NCBI GenBank assembly: GCA_022647575.1
Contig: JALCKY010000007.1
Coordinates: forward strand, 62,001-126,000
Length of the DNA stretch: 64,000 bases
Direction of reading: 5' to 3'
From: Lachnospiraceae bacterium
GTDB lineage: Bacteria; Bacillota; Clostridia; Lachnospirales; Lachnospiraceae
The translations under genes and the position numbers were made by a program. Below are positions 52,901 through 60,885 of the stretch, one piece after another. The first letter of the stretch is position 1. Every line of letters begins with the position of its first letter. The notes below the pieces were generated by a model. The model saw nothing but the letters and a program-made list of their open reading frames with translations. It was not told where the DNA came from and made no database searches.

Positions 52901-54097
52901 GATTTCCGGGAGAGGCTTTCCGGACAGGCCGTCTTTTATGATGCCGAGGATGCTGTCGATGAAGAAGTGAATGCGTTCCTGATCATAAAAACCGTTATTC
53001 AGGTCAAAGGAGAAGCGGGCAGTGCCGTCAAAGTTGAAAATATTCCAGGTCAGGTGATTGCGCATTTCACCGGCGACGCTTACATCGACGGCGGCGCGGA
53101 CATTTCCCTCAAGCCTGCAGCTGTAATAGTTCAGGACATATTCCGAAAAGCTGTCTTCCGTCAGGTCTTCTTCGCGGCACAGATTCAGGATTTCGTCGAA
53201 ACCGTACTGCTTATGAAGCGCCGCGCTGCGTGCCGATGACTGTGCACTCAGGCACAGACCGGTAAAATCGCGGCAGCCTGAAACATGGACCCGTACGGGA
53301 ATCAGCAGCGTATAGCATCCGAGGGTCTGCCTCTGTGAAATGGTACGGTTCAGTCGCGGCATCAGGATGACGGCATCATTTTTTCCGGCAGCTTTTGCCA
53401 TGTAGAGAGCCAGTGCACCGAGGAAGACATAGGCAGGATTCAGGCCGTTTTCCGCAGAGAATTTTTCAACGGCGGAATTCAGGTCCTGATCCGGCGTATA
53501 GGCATATTCGGTTTTTTCTGCTGAGGATTCCCCCGAAAACAGGGCAGGCCGGAAATCGGCATTTTCAAAATATTCAAGCCAGAAGTCTTTATCATTTTCC
53601 GGTACGGAGTTTTTCTCATCGGTGAAAAATGAAGATTCCGGAAGTTCCTTCCCTTCCAGTGCATCGATGATACGCTGGCAGAAAAGGCTCATGCCGTATC
53701 CGTCAATGATCAGGTGATGGAAACGGGCATAAAGCATGACGCCGCCTCCTGAAACAGGAATCGCTTCGATGCGGTACAGCTCGCCTTCGGCAAACGGAGT
53801 CTTATCCATTCGGCCGGTGTAGACGGAAATGTCATCGGCTGTCATTTCACCCAGGATATTTGTCAGGGAAACCGGTGCGTCATTCAGGTTAAAGGAAGCC
53901 CGACTTCCGTCGGTCTTCAGGGATGCGCGGAAGATGTCGGCGGAAAGCAGGACTTTGTCGGCTGCCTGTCTGACCGCATCTGTCTGAAAGCCGTCGATCT
54001 TCATTTTCACGGAAATGACATTGATCGCGCTGTGCCGGCTGACGATCTCGTTCTGCCAGATTCCCGCCTGCGAAAGGTTTATTGAATATTCAGTCAA
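49919..54097 (-). CDS. Single-module NRPS: condensation, adenylation, carrier, thioester reductase
   Basis: 1392 residues from TTG at 54097, with GGAGG at good spacing. Domains in order: condensation (about 1-420; HHLIIDGYG at 127-135, intact catalytic His-x3-Asp-Gly); adenylation (about 430-920; YTSGSTGKPKG near 562-572, GFDISLYEIF with the amino-binding Asp, FNGYGPTETTIGAT); carrier (about 925-1005; MGGTSLDTVM with the phosphopantetheine Ser near 953); reductase (about 1030-1392; LLSGATGYLGVHILL and YILSKYMAEY). The product should be an acylated amino aldehyde or alcohol released by NAD(P)H. An N-terminal condensation domain without an upstream module suggests an acyl donor from another protein or CoA. 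No phosphopantetheinyl transferase is in the window. Confidence 0.9.
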   Translation of the reverse strand: MTEYSINLSQAGIWQNEIVSRHSAINVISVKMKIDGFQTDAVRQAADKVLLSADIFRASLKTDGSRASFNLNDAPVSLTNILGEMTADDISVYTGRMDKTPFAEGELYRIEAIPVSGGGVMLYARFHHLIIDGYGMSLFCQRIIDALEGKELPESSFFTDEKNSVPENDKDFWLEYFENADFRPALFSGESSAEKTEYAYTPDQDLNSAVEKFSAENGLNPAYVFLGALALYMAKAAGKNDAVILMPRLNRTISQRQTLGCYTLLIPVRVHVSGCRDFTGLCLSAQSSARSAALHKQYGFDEILNLCREEDLTEDSFSEYVLNYYSCRLEGNVRAAVDVSVAGEMRNHLTWNIFNFDGTARFSFDLNNGFYDQERIHFFIDSILGIIKDGLSGKPLPEIPIVGAKEKERLYSVKGKTVPFSQKDTIVSIFRKAVRENADRPAVYAGNETLTFSNLDELSDRIAGGLESHGVRCGDVVAFILHRNLYMIPTIFGILKTGAAFVPIDSQYPTERIENILSDSGAKFLISSDDVENAPAGFLEIKELAGSEPQAAQPDIDPRSPAYMIYTSGSTGKPKGVILPHTGIVSIVLPDSNPFNRAITGLDGSAPCHGITAVGSIGFDISLYEIFVPLMNGMFVELTPENALTDPAALAKIISAHHADILHCTPSRLASYLKLPAFTEVFGGIRAVLSAGEVLLGSFVNELKKNYGTRIFNGYGPTETTIGATITEDGDNRSIGRPIANTGLLILNRNSELIPYGASGEICIYGAGVGLGYKNLPEITEKKFCILNGLSIYHTGDLGYLDKDGCLIYQGRNDRLIKLRGLRIELPEIENAVGQYPGVLSDACIVRKSGKSEYLVCFYTSEESAEIKEDDLKKHLRGQLPPYMVPNALVRLEEMPHTISGKTDLRALADYPVEFSQNYTPPSNDSEKFICEKMQAVLKCDRIGAADNFFEMGGTSLDTVMLMMELETRFGEGSLNVRMIYEAPTPAALAAKLADKAPENDEAGLGNLDYEGIPSVLNYHPEILPEKEFLGTVLLSGATGYLGVHILLELMKHPDRFNKVFCLARSDGKRAPETRVRTALFYYGENDFDDLYGTKWEVIEGDLSNPGIFAAPFTEKIDTVINSAAIVAHFSHDSTLSETNTEGARRLIDFCMEKNARLCQVSTISVGGSFPADGKKHILTEQDLYIGQDIRNQYILSKYMAEYSILKAAAGRGLKASIMRVGNLQGRIRDGEFQMNMKTNAFTRQMSSYVRMGAAPESVCRSAANFSPVDDVARMIVELCGIRCGLTAFHVYPPEEIPYAEMFRTLNDLGIPVRTVDDAAFEEMLRDYRKTEEGKKIIEGLLMERPDIHWKMTDTDNSLTLEVLHQCHQEWTPASEAYLKQYFSILRDMEMF

Positions 54098-54442
54098 AAG
54101 ATAAGCCTCCGTTTCATAGAGGATCCTGATATTATCATAAATAATTTATACCATATTTCATGCATATATGCCATCTTAAAGAGTTTGATGGCTCTGCCAG
54201 AATGTCCGGGCCGTATTCCGAAAAAGTTACGTTTAAAAGGCGAAATGAGTTGAAACAGATGAATTCTGAAGAGGAAAATTCGGGCAAACGCGTAAAGCGG
54301 GCGCAGCTGAAGGATTCTCAGCTTGAACAGGTGCAGGGCAGGCCATGCAGCTGATGCAGATGCTGAGGACAAGACAGATTGACTGTGATAGAATAATCAT
54401 GATCGAATTCACGAAACATACGATTAGAAAGGGACAAATCCG
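54098..54442. other. Regulatory region between NRPS and leader peptide genes
   Basis: Divergent promoters must lie here. On the minus strand TATAAA and TATGAT elements occur 30-60 bp before the NRPS start. On the plus strand it contains the possible leader peptide at 54259-54354. Confidence 0.5.
54259..54354 (+). CDS. Possible GG-leader peptide, probably frameshifted
   Basis: 31 residues, MNSEEENSGKRVKRAQLKDS then QLEQVQGRPCS. The pattern LKDSQLEQVQG resembles bacteriocin leaders of the form LSxxELExVxGG. Skipping base 54340 turns the end into QVQGG followed by a 12-residue acidic core (HAADADAEDKTD) ending at 54382. The ribosome site is weak. It is divergent from the NRPS and about 90 bp before the Nif11-like gene. 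Short and uncertain. Confidence 0.4.
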   Translation: MNSEEENSGKRVKRAQLKDSQLEQVQGRPCS

Positions 54443-54694
54443 ATGAACCAACAGAGCATAAAAAAACTTCTGGCCAACCGGAAACTGGTAGAAAAGTTCA
54501 AAGCATGTTCAGACGTGGAAGAGATTCAAAATCTTGCGAAAGAAAACGGCCTGGAGCTGACACAGGAGGAAACCATTAAAGCACTTGAGTTTTTTAAGGG
54601 GAACGAACTGCAGGATGAAGAACTGAATTCTGTGGCAGGCGGCGGCGGGACCAGTCCTGATGTAGTCATACCAAACCAACCGGACGACTGTTGA
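54443..54694 (+). CDS. Nif11-type leader peptide (RiPP precursor-like)
   Basis: 83 residues from ATG at 54443 behind AAAGGGAC. Residues 1-66 fit the Nif11-type leader: LANRKLVEKFKACSDVEEIQ, LAKENGLELTQEET, ELQDEELNSVAGGGG (given in pieces). The GG motif ends the leader; the remaining core is TSPDVVIPNQPDDC, short, Pro/Asp-rich, with one Cys. No lanthipeptide synthetase, cyclodehydratase or peptidase-transporter is visible nearby, so it is an orphan in this window. The NRPS lies divergently upstream. Confidence 0.8.
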   Translation: MNQQSIKKLLANRKLVEKFKACSDVEEIQNLAKENGLELTQEETIKALEFFKGNELQDEELNSVAGGGGTSPDVVIPNQPDDC

Positions 54695-54783
54695 AATGCT
54701 CATTTAAGAGACAATGCTTTGCAATCATGCACTTGCAGGTTTTTCGAAAAAGAACTCGGATATTTTCCAGTGAAGTTGACCGA

Positions 54784-54816
54784 GGCGTCGCAGAGTGATC
54801 TGCGGCGTCTTTTTTT
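54784..54816 (+). terminator. Terminator-like hairpin (copy B)
   Basis: GGCGTCGCAG / CTGCGGCGTC with a 6-nt loop and eight Ts; nearly identical to 36407-36437. Closes the leader peptide transcript. Confidence 0.75.
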
Positions 54817-54837
54817 GAAAGGTACGGAAATATCATA

Positions 54838-54866
54838 TTGACAAATCTTGATCTGGGGAGTACTGT
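54838..54866 (+). promoter_or_regulatory. Promoter of the permease pair
   Basis: TTGACA (54838-54843), 17 bp, then TACTGT (54861-54866). Downstream are ATTGATTTGAT repeats at 54883-54893 and 54952-54962 and the inverted pair ACATCA-N13-TGATGT (54871-54895), a plausible operator for an ArsR/SmtB-like repressor. Confidence 0.5.
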
Positions 54867-54984
54867 TGTCACATCAGTAGAAATTGATTTGATGTGAAGG
54901 CAGCAGCCATCTTTCCGGATGGCTTTCCTTTTGAAAAAAACATCGAAAAATATTGATTTGATAAAATAAGAGAAGAGGTTTTTT

Positions 54985-55989
54985 ATGGGTGTATGGGATT
55001 TTATTCAGAATCAGGTTCTGGGCCTGAAATGGCTAAATGAAATCATCGGTTCTGCACTTTCTGCTTTAGGCTTGGATATTACCTCCCGTCTGGGCGGGAG
55101 CATACAGTTTTTCCTGTATGACGTGCTGAAGATCACCTTCCTGCTCTGCCTGCTGATCTTTATCATCAGCTACATCCAGAGCTTTTTCCCGCCGGAGCGA
55201 AGCAAGAAGATTCTCGGACGCTTCCACGGGATAGGGGCTAATTCCATTGCGGCACTGCTTGGTACGGTGACGCCGTTCTGCTCCTGTTCCTCCATTCCGC
55301 TTTTTATCGGATTCACCAGTGCGGGACTTCCGGTGGGCGTTACGTTTTCGTTCCTGATCTCTTCGCCTATGGTCGACCTCGGCAGCCTTGTGCTGCTGAT
55401 GAGCATTTTCGGCGCGAAGGTAGCCGTTGTCTATGTCATATTCGGTCTGATCATAGCCGTTGTCGGCGGTACGATTATTGAGAAGCTTCACATGGAGCGC
55501 TATGTGGAGGATTTCATAAAAAATGCCGGCGGAATCGACGTTGAATCTCCGGAACTCACTGTACGCGACCGTCTGGTTTATGCAAAGGATCAGGTTGTCA
55601 GCACCTTCAAGAAGGTTTTCCCGTATATTCTGATCGGTGTCGGCATCGGTGCCGTTATTCATAACTGGATTCCGGAAAGTGTTGTGGAAGCCGTTCTCGG
55701 AGGCAATAATCCGTTCGGCGTCGTGCTGGCTACGCTGATCGGCGTACCGATGTATGCGGATATTTTCGGCACCATTCCCATTGCGGAAGCCCTGCTTGGC
55801 AAAGGCGCACAGCTTGGGACCGTACTGTCCTTCATGATGGCGGTCACGACGCTTTCGCTTCCTTCGCTCATCATGCTCCGGAAGGCTGTCAAACCGAAGC
55901 TGCTGGGACTGTTCATCGCAATCTGCACCGTGGGAATCATTATCGTCGGTTATCTTTTCAATGTGCTTCAGCCGTTCCTTGTAGGATGA
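54985..55989 (+). CDS. UPF0718/YraQ-type permease
   Basis: 334 residues behind AGAGAAGAGG. Eight or so membrane segments. The hallmark TPFCSCSSIPLFIGFTSAG with the Cys-Ser-Cys and a mirrored GVPMYADIFGTIPI half show the two-repeat build of this family. Members are often beside arsenic or metal genes, and here an ACR3 gene follows 64 bp later. Transport of metalloid or thiol conjugates is inferred only. Confidence 0.82.
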   Translation: MGVWDFIQNQVLGLKWLNEIIGSALSALGLDITSRLGGSIQFFLYDVLKITFLLCLLIFIISYIQSFFPPERSKKILGRFHGIGANSIAALLGTVTPFCSCSSIPLFIGFTSAGLPVGVTFSFLISSPMVDLGSLVLLMSIFGAKVAVVYVIFGLIIAVVGGTIIEKLHMERYVEDFIKNAGGIDVESPELTVRDRLVYAKDQVVSTFKKVFPYILIGVGIGAVIHNWIPESVVEAVLGGNNPFGVVLATLIGVPMYADIFGTIPIAEALLGKGAQLGTVLSFMMAVTTLSLPSLIMLRKAVKPKLLGLFIAICTVGIIIVGYLFNVLQPFLVG

Positions 55990-56053
55990 AGCTGTCCGTA
56001 TCAGTGTTCGGCAGAGGTCGAAAATATTCGATATGAAATGATGGGAGGAGAAT

Positions 56054-57118
56054 ATGGCGAAGAGTAAAAATGAAGGAATCAGTTTTTTTCAGAAGTATCT
56101 GTCTGTATGGGTAATTCTCTGCATGGTGATCGGTGTCCTTCTGGGACACTGGTTTCCGGCTGTCGGCACGTTTCTGAATCAGTTTGAGTATTACAAGGTT
56201 TCCATTCCCATGGCCATTCTGATCTGGATCATGATCTATCCGATGATGATGAAGGTCGATTTCAAGAGTGTGCAGAACGTCAGGAAGAATCCCAAGGGAC
56301 TCTACATCACATGGATTACCAACTGGCTCATCAAGCCGTTTACGATGTACGGCATCGCCGTGCTGTTCTTTTTTGTCATCTTCAAGGGTCTGATTGCGCC
56401 GGAACTTGCAACGCAGTATCTGGCCGGGGCGGTGCTGCTCGGCGCGGCGCCCTGCACGGCGATGGTATTCGTCTGGAGCACGCTGACAAAAGGCAACCCG
56501 GCCTATACTGTCGTTCAGGTGGCGACCAACGATCTCATCATCCTGTTTGCATTTGTCCCTATCGTAAAGTTCCTGCTGGGCGTATCCAACGTCAGCGTCC
56601 CTTACAGTACGCTGATTCTCAGCGTCGTGCTTTTTGTGGTGGTGCCTCTGACAGCCGGAATCCTGACACGTGTACTGGTCATCCGGCGGCGCGGTGCTGA
56701 GTATTTTGAAAAGAAATTCGTCCATAAATTCGACAGCGTGACCACGATTGGTCTGCTTCTTACCCTGGTGATGGTATTCATGTTCCAGAGCGAAGTGATC
56801 TTAAAGAATCCGCTTCATATCCTTCTGATTGCAGTGCCGCTGATTCTGCAGACCTATCTGATTTTCTTCATTGCCTATTCTGCCTGCCGCATTCTGAAAC
56901 TGCCTTACGATATCGCGGCTCCTGCCGGCATGATCGGGGCATCGAATTTCTTTGAACTGTCAGTTGCGGTAGCCGTCGCGCTTTTCGGGACGACCAGTCC
57001 GGCAGCCCTTGCCACGACGGTCGGAGTCCTGACGGAAGTACCGGTCATGCTGACGCTCGTGAAGATTGCTAACAGGACGCAGGCCTGGTTCCCTGCCGGA
57101 ACGGAAAAACATGAATGA
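56054..57118 (+). CDS. Arsenite efflux permease of the ACR3 family
   Basis: 354 residues behind GGGAGGAG. Ten membrane segments. GAAPCTAMVFVWS contains the conserved Cys and GASNFFELSVAVA the conserved Glu of ACR3 pumps. Exports arsenite using the proton-motive force. No arsR or arsC is adjacent, unlike typical ars operons; the upstream permease probably shares the transcript. Confidence 0.88.
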   Translation: MAKSKNEGISFFQKYLSVWVILCMVIGVLLGHWFPAVGTFLNQFEYYKVSIPMAILIWIMIYPMMMKVDFKSVQNVRKNPKGLYITWITNWLIKPFTMYGIAVLFFFVIFKGLIAPELATQYLAGAVLLGAAPCTAMVFVWSTLTKGNPAYTVVQVATNDLIILFAFVPIVKFLLGVSNVSVPYSTLILSVVLFVVVPLTAGILTRVLVIRRRGAEYFEKKFVHKFDSVTTIGLLLTLVMVFMFQSEVILKNPLHILLIAVPLILQTYLIFFIAYSACRILKLPYDIAAPAGMIGASNFFELSVAVAVALFGTTSPAALATTVGVLTEVPVMLTLVKIANRTQAWFPAGTEKHE

Positions 57119-57245
57119 TCGAAGAGAGGAATCGCAGAAGAGAGAGGAACTGCGGAAGGAAAAGGAACCCCGGAAGAGAGCAGAATCCCGGAAGATTAAG
57201 GATGAGATCAATCCGGATGCGGTACGAACCGTAAAACGGCTGTAA
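57111..57245 (+). CDS. Short charged open frame, uncertain
   Basis: 44 residues overlapping the last codons of the ACR3 gene in another frame. Almost wholly Glu/Arg/Lys (REESQKREELRKEKEPRKR), so it could form a helix. The ACR3 coding end supplies no clear ribosome site. Doubtful. Confidence 0.25.
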   Translation: MNDRREESQKREELRKEKEPRKRAESRKIKDEINPDAVRTVKRL

Positions 57246-57429
57246 GGCATTGATATGTCATTGACGCAGCGGCAGCACGAAAGAAGGAACGAATATTCAG
57301 TGCTGGACGAAGAACGGAACGTCTGCACAGAAGTGGAAGCTTGGATGAAAGCGAAACCTTCCATTGCCTGCAAAAAACAATATCATAAAAGGAGTAAAGC
57401 GTATAGAATAGGGGCAGGAGGGTACGAAG
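57119..57429. other. Gap before pepF
   Basis: Contains the doubtful charged frame above. A second frame at 57255-57443 runs into pepF and has no homology I recognise. AGGAGGG near 57417 is the ribosome site of pepF. Confidence 0.45.
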
Positions 57430-59106
57430 ATGAAGTTCAGTGAAATGCCTTATGAAAGAGTGGATTTTGAAGAACTGAAGAAAGACTTCGCACAGCTGAC
57501 GGCGGACTTTGACAAGGCCGGAAGCGGGGCGGAGCAGTTCAGGGTACATGAAAGATATTATAAAATCATCAGTCATGCAAAGTCCATGATGACCATCGCG
57601 GACATCCGGCATGACGGAAATACGGCAGACGAATTCTATAAAGCGGAGAAAGATTTCTATGATGCCAATGCACCTGTGCTCCAGAGCCTGGTCGTCGCTT
57701 ATCAGAACAAACTGATGCAGACGGAATTCCGTCCGGAGCTGGAAGCAAGGATCGGAAAAGTCGCCTTCAGGAATATGGAGATTGCCGCAAAGGCAATGGA
57801 CGACAGGCTGATTCCTCTGATGCAGGAAGAAAATGTGCTGGTTACGAAATATGAAGACCTGCTGGCATCGGCAAAGATCGACTGGAACGGGGAAAAGCTG
57901 AACCTGTCTCTGATGAATCCGTATCTCCGCAGCTCAGACCGCGGAATCCGTGCGGAGGCATGGAAAAAATACGCCGCATTTTTTGAAGAAAATGCGGAAG
58001 AACTGGATGACCTGTATGATCAGCTGGTGCATAACAGAACGGCCCAGGCCCGGCAAATGGGCTATGACGATTACCTGACGCTCGGCTATTACCGGATGAA
58101 CCGCAACTGCTACGACAGGAATATGGTGGCAGAGTTCCGGAAACAGGTAAAGCAGGATATTGTCCCGTTTGCCGAAAAAATCGCGGACAGAAGAAGACAG
58201 AGGTTAGGCATCGGAGAATTGTCTTTCATTGATGAGGGTGTGTTCTCAAAGAACGGCAATCCGAAACCGGTCGGTACGCCTCAGCAGATTCTGGAAGCCG
58301 GAAGACAGATGTACAAAGAACTGTCGCCCGAGACGGCAAAGTTCATGAATTTCATGTGCGATAACGAACTGTTCGATGTATTCGGCAGAAAGGATAAGAG
58401 AACAGGCGGGTACATGACTTACATTCCGGATTATAAGTCGCCGTTTATTTTCGCGAATTTCAACGGGACTAGTTCGGACACGGATGTCATCACGCATGAA
58501 TGCGGGCATGCGTTCCAGGGATTCGTCATTGCGGATGATCCGATTCTGGAACATCAGGATATCACGATGGAGACTGCGGAGACGCATTCGATGTCCATGG
58601 AATTTTTCACGGAACCCTGGATGGAGCTGTTCTTCGGAGAGCATGCACAGGAATACAGGGACATGCATTTTGAAGATGCCCTGATCTTTATTCCGTACGG
58701 AACCATGGTGGATGAATTCCAGCACATTGCCTACGAGAATCCGAATCTGACTCCGAAGGAGCGCAATGCCGCGTGGCGCGAGCTGGAACGGGAATATAAA
58801 CCGCATCTGAATTATGAAGGCTGCGATTATCTGCAGGAAGGCGGCTACTGGCAGCATCAGCATCACATCTATTCCTTCCCGCTTTATTACATTGACTACG
58901 TCATCGCCCAGACGGATGCTCTTCAGTATAAGGCATGGATGGACCGGGATTACCGTCAGGCATGGGAAAGCTATCTGAAACTCTGCAGATTATCCGCATC
59001 GGATTTCTTTACAGGCCTTCTTAAGCAGGTCGGGCTGAATAGTCCGTTTGAGGATGGTTGCCTGAAGGATACCGTGTCACGGCTGGAAAAAACGATGAAG
59101 CTATGA
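57430..59106 (+). CDS. pepF: M3 family oligoendopeptidase F
   Basis: 558 residues behind AGGAGGG. Cytoplasmic zinc peptidase that cuts short peptides. The zinc motif HECGH is at residues 356-360 within DVITHECGHAFQGF, with the third ligand Glu in METAETHSMSMEFF about 25 residues later. Late family motifs HHIYSFPLYYIDYVIA are also present. Length is normal for clostridial M3 oligoendopeptidases. Monocistronic, followed by a strong terminator. Confidence 0.92.
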   Translation: MKFSEMPYERVDFEELKKDFAQLTADFDKAGSGAEQFRVHERYYKIISHAKSMMTIADIRHDGNTADEFYKAEKDFYDANAPVLQSLVVAYQNKLMQTEFRPELEARIGKVAFRNMEIAAKAMDDRLIPLMQEENVLVTKYEDLLASAKIDWNGEKLNLSLMNPYLRSSDRGIRAEAWKKYAAFFEENAEELDDLYDQLVHNRTAQARQMGYDDYLTLGYYRMNRNCYDRNMVAEFRKQVKQDIVPFAEKIADRRRQRLGIGELSFIDEGVFSKNGNPKPVGTPQQILEAGRQMYKELSPETAKFMNFMCDNELFDVFGRKDKRTGGYMTYIPDYKSPFIFANFNGTSSDTDVITHECGHAFQGFVIADDPILEHQDITMETAETHSMSMEFFTEPWMELFFGEHAQEYRDMHFEDALIFIPYGTMVDEFQHIAYENPNLTPKERNAAWRELEREYKPHLNYEGCDYLQEGGYWQHQHHIYSFPLYYIDYVIAQTDALQYKAWMDRDYRQAWESYLKLCRLSASDFFTGLLKQVGLNSPFEDGCLKDTVSRLEKTMKL

Positions 59107-59127
59107 TTTAAACAGCAGAGGATTAAG

Positions 59128-59167
59128 AAAGCCCTGAAAGTCAGCAATGTCTTTCAGGGCTTTTTTG
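59128..59167 (+). terminator. Terminator of pepF
   Basis: AAAGCCCTGAAAG pairs with CTTTCAGGGCTTT over a 10-nt loop, then TTT. Confidence 0.85.
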
Positions 59168-59302
59168 TGTGAGCAGAAGATGTCTTACGTTGTAAAAACA
59201 ACATAAAAATTGCGCATTTTGTGATACTTTTTAACAGGAACCAGGATGGATGTCTGAAAAACATCCGCGGAAAATTTATCACACGATAAGGAGGAATTCA
59301 GT

Positions 59303-59491
59303 ATGAAAGCAGCAGTAGATCAGGAACAATGCATCGGATGCGGATTGTGCACGGGAACAGCACCGGCTGTTTTCCGCATGAATGATGACGGAAAGGCAGA
59401 AGCCTATAAAGAACCGGAAGAAAATGAAAAAGAAGCGGTCCAGGAAGCGATTGACGGATGCCCGGTATCTGCAATCTCGTGGGAATCCTGA
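59303..59491 (+). CDS. Single-cluster [4Fe-4S] ferredoxin
   Basis: 62 residues behind AAGGAGGA. Cluster ligands CIGCGLC (10, 13, 16) and the distant CP at 53 form one [4Fe-4S] site. Acidic low-potential electron carrier. It is 22 bp upstream of enolase and probably co-transcribed, a pairing with no obvious pathway link. Confidence 0.9.
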   Translation: MKAAVDQEQCIGCGLCTGTAPAVFRMNDDGKAEAYKEPEENEKEAVQEAIDGCPVSAISWES

Positions 59492-59512
59492 ACCGGAGAC
59501 CGGAAAGGAGAA

Positions 59513-60799
59513 ATGATGAACAGACGGAATATAGCAGAGGTCCACGGAAGAGAGATTCTTGACTCAAGAGGAAATCCGACCGTGGAAGCAGAGGTGATCC
59601 TGGAAGACGGAACGACAGGGACGGGAATGTCTCCGAGCGGTGCGTCTACAGGAGAGTTCGAAGCCCTGGAACTCCGGGACGGAGATGAACGGAGATACGG
59701 CGGAAAAGGAGTCAGCAAGGCAGTTGAAAATATCAGCACGGTAATCGACCGGCAGCTCAAAGGACATGACGCATCGGAGACTTATGAAATCGACCGTCTG
59801 ATGATCGAAGCGGACGGTACGAAGGACAAGTCAAATCTGGGAGCGAACGCGATTCTTGCAGTTTCCATTGCAGGCGTGAGGGCTGCGTCCGCAAGTCTCG
59901 GAATACCGGTATACCGGTTCCTGGGCGGTGTGAACGGAAACCGTCTGCCGGTTCCGATGATGAATATCCTGAACGGAGGCGTGCATGCCTCCAACACAGT
60001 GGATATCCAGGAGTTTATGATCATGCCGGTCGGTGCGCCGAATTTCCGGGAAGGACTGAGACAGTCGGCCGAAGTCTATCATTGTCTCCAGGGAATCCTG
60101 AAGAAGGAAAAGCTTGCCGTGTCCGTCGGCGACGAAGGCGGCTTTGCACCGGACCTGAAGAGTGATGAGGAAGTCATTGAGCATATCCTGAAAGCAGTCC
60201 GTGAAGCGGGATACGAGGCCGGAAAGGATTTCGTTCTTGCACTGGACGCCGCCTCCAGTGAATGGAAAGGTGACGGCAGGGGAAAATACCTGCTTCCGAA
60301 GAGCGGCCGGAAATTCACAGCGGAAGAACTGATCAGTCATTGGGAAGAACTTGCATCGAAGTATCCGATTGTTTCGATTGAAGACGGTCTGGACGAGGAA
60401 GACTGGGACGGCTGGTCAGCTATGACGGAACGTCTCGGAAAGAAACTTCAGCTTGTCGGAGATGATCTTTTTGTGACCAATACGGAGAGGCTTTCCAAAG
60501 GTATCAGCAGGAAATGCGGCAATGCCATTCTGATCAAGCTGAATCAGATCGGTTCGGTTTCCGAGACGATGGACGCCGTCCGGATGGCTCAGCGTGCCGG
60601 TTATCGCACGATTATTTCACACCGTTCCGGTGAGACGGAGGACACCACGATTGCGGACCTTGCCGTAGCGCTGAATGCCGGGCAGATCAAGACCGGTGCT
60701 CCCTGCCGGACAGAGCGGGTAGCCAAATACAACAGGCTTCTGAGAATTGAGGAATCTTTGAAAAGCTCCGGCGTGTATGACGGCAGCCTGTTCAGATGA
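59513..60799 (+). CDS. eno: Enolase
   Basis: 428 residues from ATG at 59513 (or 59516) behind AAAGGAG. Converts 2-phosphoglycerate to phosphoenolpyruvate in glycolysis. The N-terminus [32 protein letters not shown], the catalytic [25 protein letters not shown] and the signature [14 protein letters not shown] with [11 protein letters not shown] are all intact (motifs quoted in parts). Normal length. Confidence 0.96.
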   Translation: MMNRRNIAEVHGREILDSRGNPTVEAEVILEDGTTGTGMSPSGASTGEFEALELRDGDERRYGGKGVSKAVENISTVIDRQLKGHDASETYEIDRLMIEADGTKDKSNLGANAILAVSIAGVRAASASLGIPVYRFLGGVNGNRLPVPMMNILNGGVHASNTVDIQEFMIMPVGAPNFREGLRQSAEVYHCLQGILKKEKLAVSVGDEGGFAPDLKSDEEVIEHILKAVREAGYEAGKDFVLALDAASSEWKGDGRGKYLLPKSGRKFTAEELISHWEELASKYPIVSIEDGLDEEDWDGWSAMTERLGKKLQLVGDDLFVTNTERLSKGISRKCGNAILIKLNQIGSVSETMDAVRMAQRAGYRTIISHRSGETEDTTIADLAVALNAGQIKTGAPCRTERVAKYNRLLRIEESLKSSGVYDGSLFR

Positions 60800-60885
60800 C
60801 AGGTTTATGCCGGAACTCCTGAGGAAGCGCGAGAATTCGGAAGAAACTTTGCAGCTGTGCCGGCATGATGAAAAGAGGTACAGGA

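Noticed and set aside
52109-53239. Long plus-strand frame of 376 codons inside the NRPS
   Set aside because: Antisense to conserved adenylation and condensation domains; no motif or ribosome site.
54094-54372. Minus-strand frame of 92 codons between NRPS and the Nif11 gene
   Set aside because: It overlaps the NRPS start region, has no ribosome site and no recognised domain.
57255-57443. 62-codon frame before pepF
   Set aside because: No ribosome site, overlaps the pepF start, no recognised homology.
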